Virus record (IMG/VR): IMGVR_UViG_3300033149_006321 | Coordinates: 1-21,648 of that record | Strand: one strand, 5' to 3' | Origin: a virus | Length of the DNA: 21,648 bases | In this document: positions 21,336 to 21,648 of the stretch, piece by piece | Layout of the letters: every line of letters starts with the position of its first letter | How positions within the stretch are numbered: position 1 is the stretch's first letter | The notes under the pieces: model-generated | What the model saw: the letters and a program-made list of their open reading frames with translations, nothing else | Told to the model about the DNA's origin: nothing | The model's database searches: none | Position numbers and translations under genes: made by a program

Positions 21336-21648
21336 GGTCAATCTCGCGGCGTCGCTGACCATCGAGGCGGCCGAGGCGCTGCCGGAAGGCGGCAAGCCCC
21401 GCAACCGCCGCTTCACGATGGTTGCCTATACCGGCGGGCCCATGCGAATCGCCGGGTTCTCCTACCCCGTCGTCGTGGACCTGGCCGGGCTGGACCTGGC
21501 CCGCGCGTCGTTCCCCGTCTTCGTCGGCCACCAGCAGGATCCCGACTACCTCCTTGGCCAGGCCGATCGCGTCGAGGTCGTCGGGACGAACCTCGTGGCC
21601 AGCGGCGACGTGATCGACGTGGCGCCGAAGGCCCGGCAGGTCGTTGAG
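21292..21648 (+). CDS. Prohead protease-like protein, 5' part only
   Basis: 119 codons without a stop; the gene continues past the window. ATG 21292 has GGAG seven bases upstream. After a basic, Pro-rich start (MKTTKTSAENPEPRE) it reads RRFTMVAYTGGPMRIAGFSY, PVVVDLAGLDLARASFPVFV, GHQQDPDYLLGQADRVEVVG, then LVASGDVIDVAPKARQVVE. This is the pattern I know from phage proteins next to portals that are called prohead core proteins or head maturation proteases: the VGH is at the position of the active-site His of such serine proteases. The catalytic Ser would lie beyond the window. It overlaps the portal gene by 44 bases. Confidence 0.65.
   Translation, partial: MKTTKTSAENPEPREVNLAASLTIEAAEALPEGGKPRNRRFTMVAYTGGPMRIAGFSYPVVVDLAGLDLARASFPVFVGHQQDPDYLLGQADRVEVVGTNLVASGDVIDVAPKARQVVE

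Overview
The window looks like part of a tailed double-stranded DNA phage or prophage with high-GC DNA and strongly GC-biased third codon positions. It carries a phage recombination and replication block, a terminase, a lambda-type portal and the start of a prohead protease gene. No integrase, repressor, lysis or tail gene is visible, so the sequence cannot separate a virulent phage from a prophage piece. The host is unresolved. The HARE-HTH-like protein, the style of the prohead gene and a GC-rich REP-like element make me think of Planctomycetota, but that is only a guess from memory.

Left part (1-1772): two tandem sigma-70-like proteins with a small unknown gene between them. Next (1847-6089) is a tightly packed plus-strand operon: RecE-like PD-(D/E)XK nuclease, Sak4-like recombinase ATPase, DUF669 (predicted ssDNA-binding protein), RusA Holliday-junction resolvase reading in frame into a ParB-like protein, and a second ParB-like protein. 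From 6104 to 11897 come a frameshifted NDT-like/DUF6378 gene, a metallophosphoesterase, a superfamily 2 helicase, a small P-loop kinase and a large primase-polymerase/DUF3987 ATPase. Most junctions are ATGA or similar overlaps.

Directly after the primase gene, 11908-12086 holds nine CACGTTT repeats, two perfect hairpins and an AT-rich patch. This is my best candidate for the replication origin. A bulged leader hairpin then precedes a Cys-rich small protein, a 44-residue small ORF, a ParB/DNA-methyltransferase fusion and two small unknown genes that end at a convergent junction near 14650.

From 16738 back to 14657, five genes run on the minus strand. They form an accessory-looking cassette, with only the HARE-HTH-like protein recognisable. 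From 16859 rightward is the packaging and head module: a small terminase-like protein, a terminase large subunit carrying a similar N-terminal domain, an NrdR-like zinc ribbon, a small protein in the gpW position, a lambda-family portal and the 5' part of a prohead protease-like gene cut by the window end.

The most striking regulatory signal is a 32-base element matching at 27 positions in front of both the recombination operon (1780-1811) and the head operon (19640-19671), with a weaker partial copy inside the origin-like region. With two sigma-like proteins encoded on the same DNA, this suggests a phage-specific promoter. Two slippage-prone tracts, C10 at 4461-4470 and a CG repeat at 6258-6263, coincide with a gene fusion and a frameshift and need checking for sequencing error.
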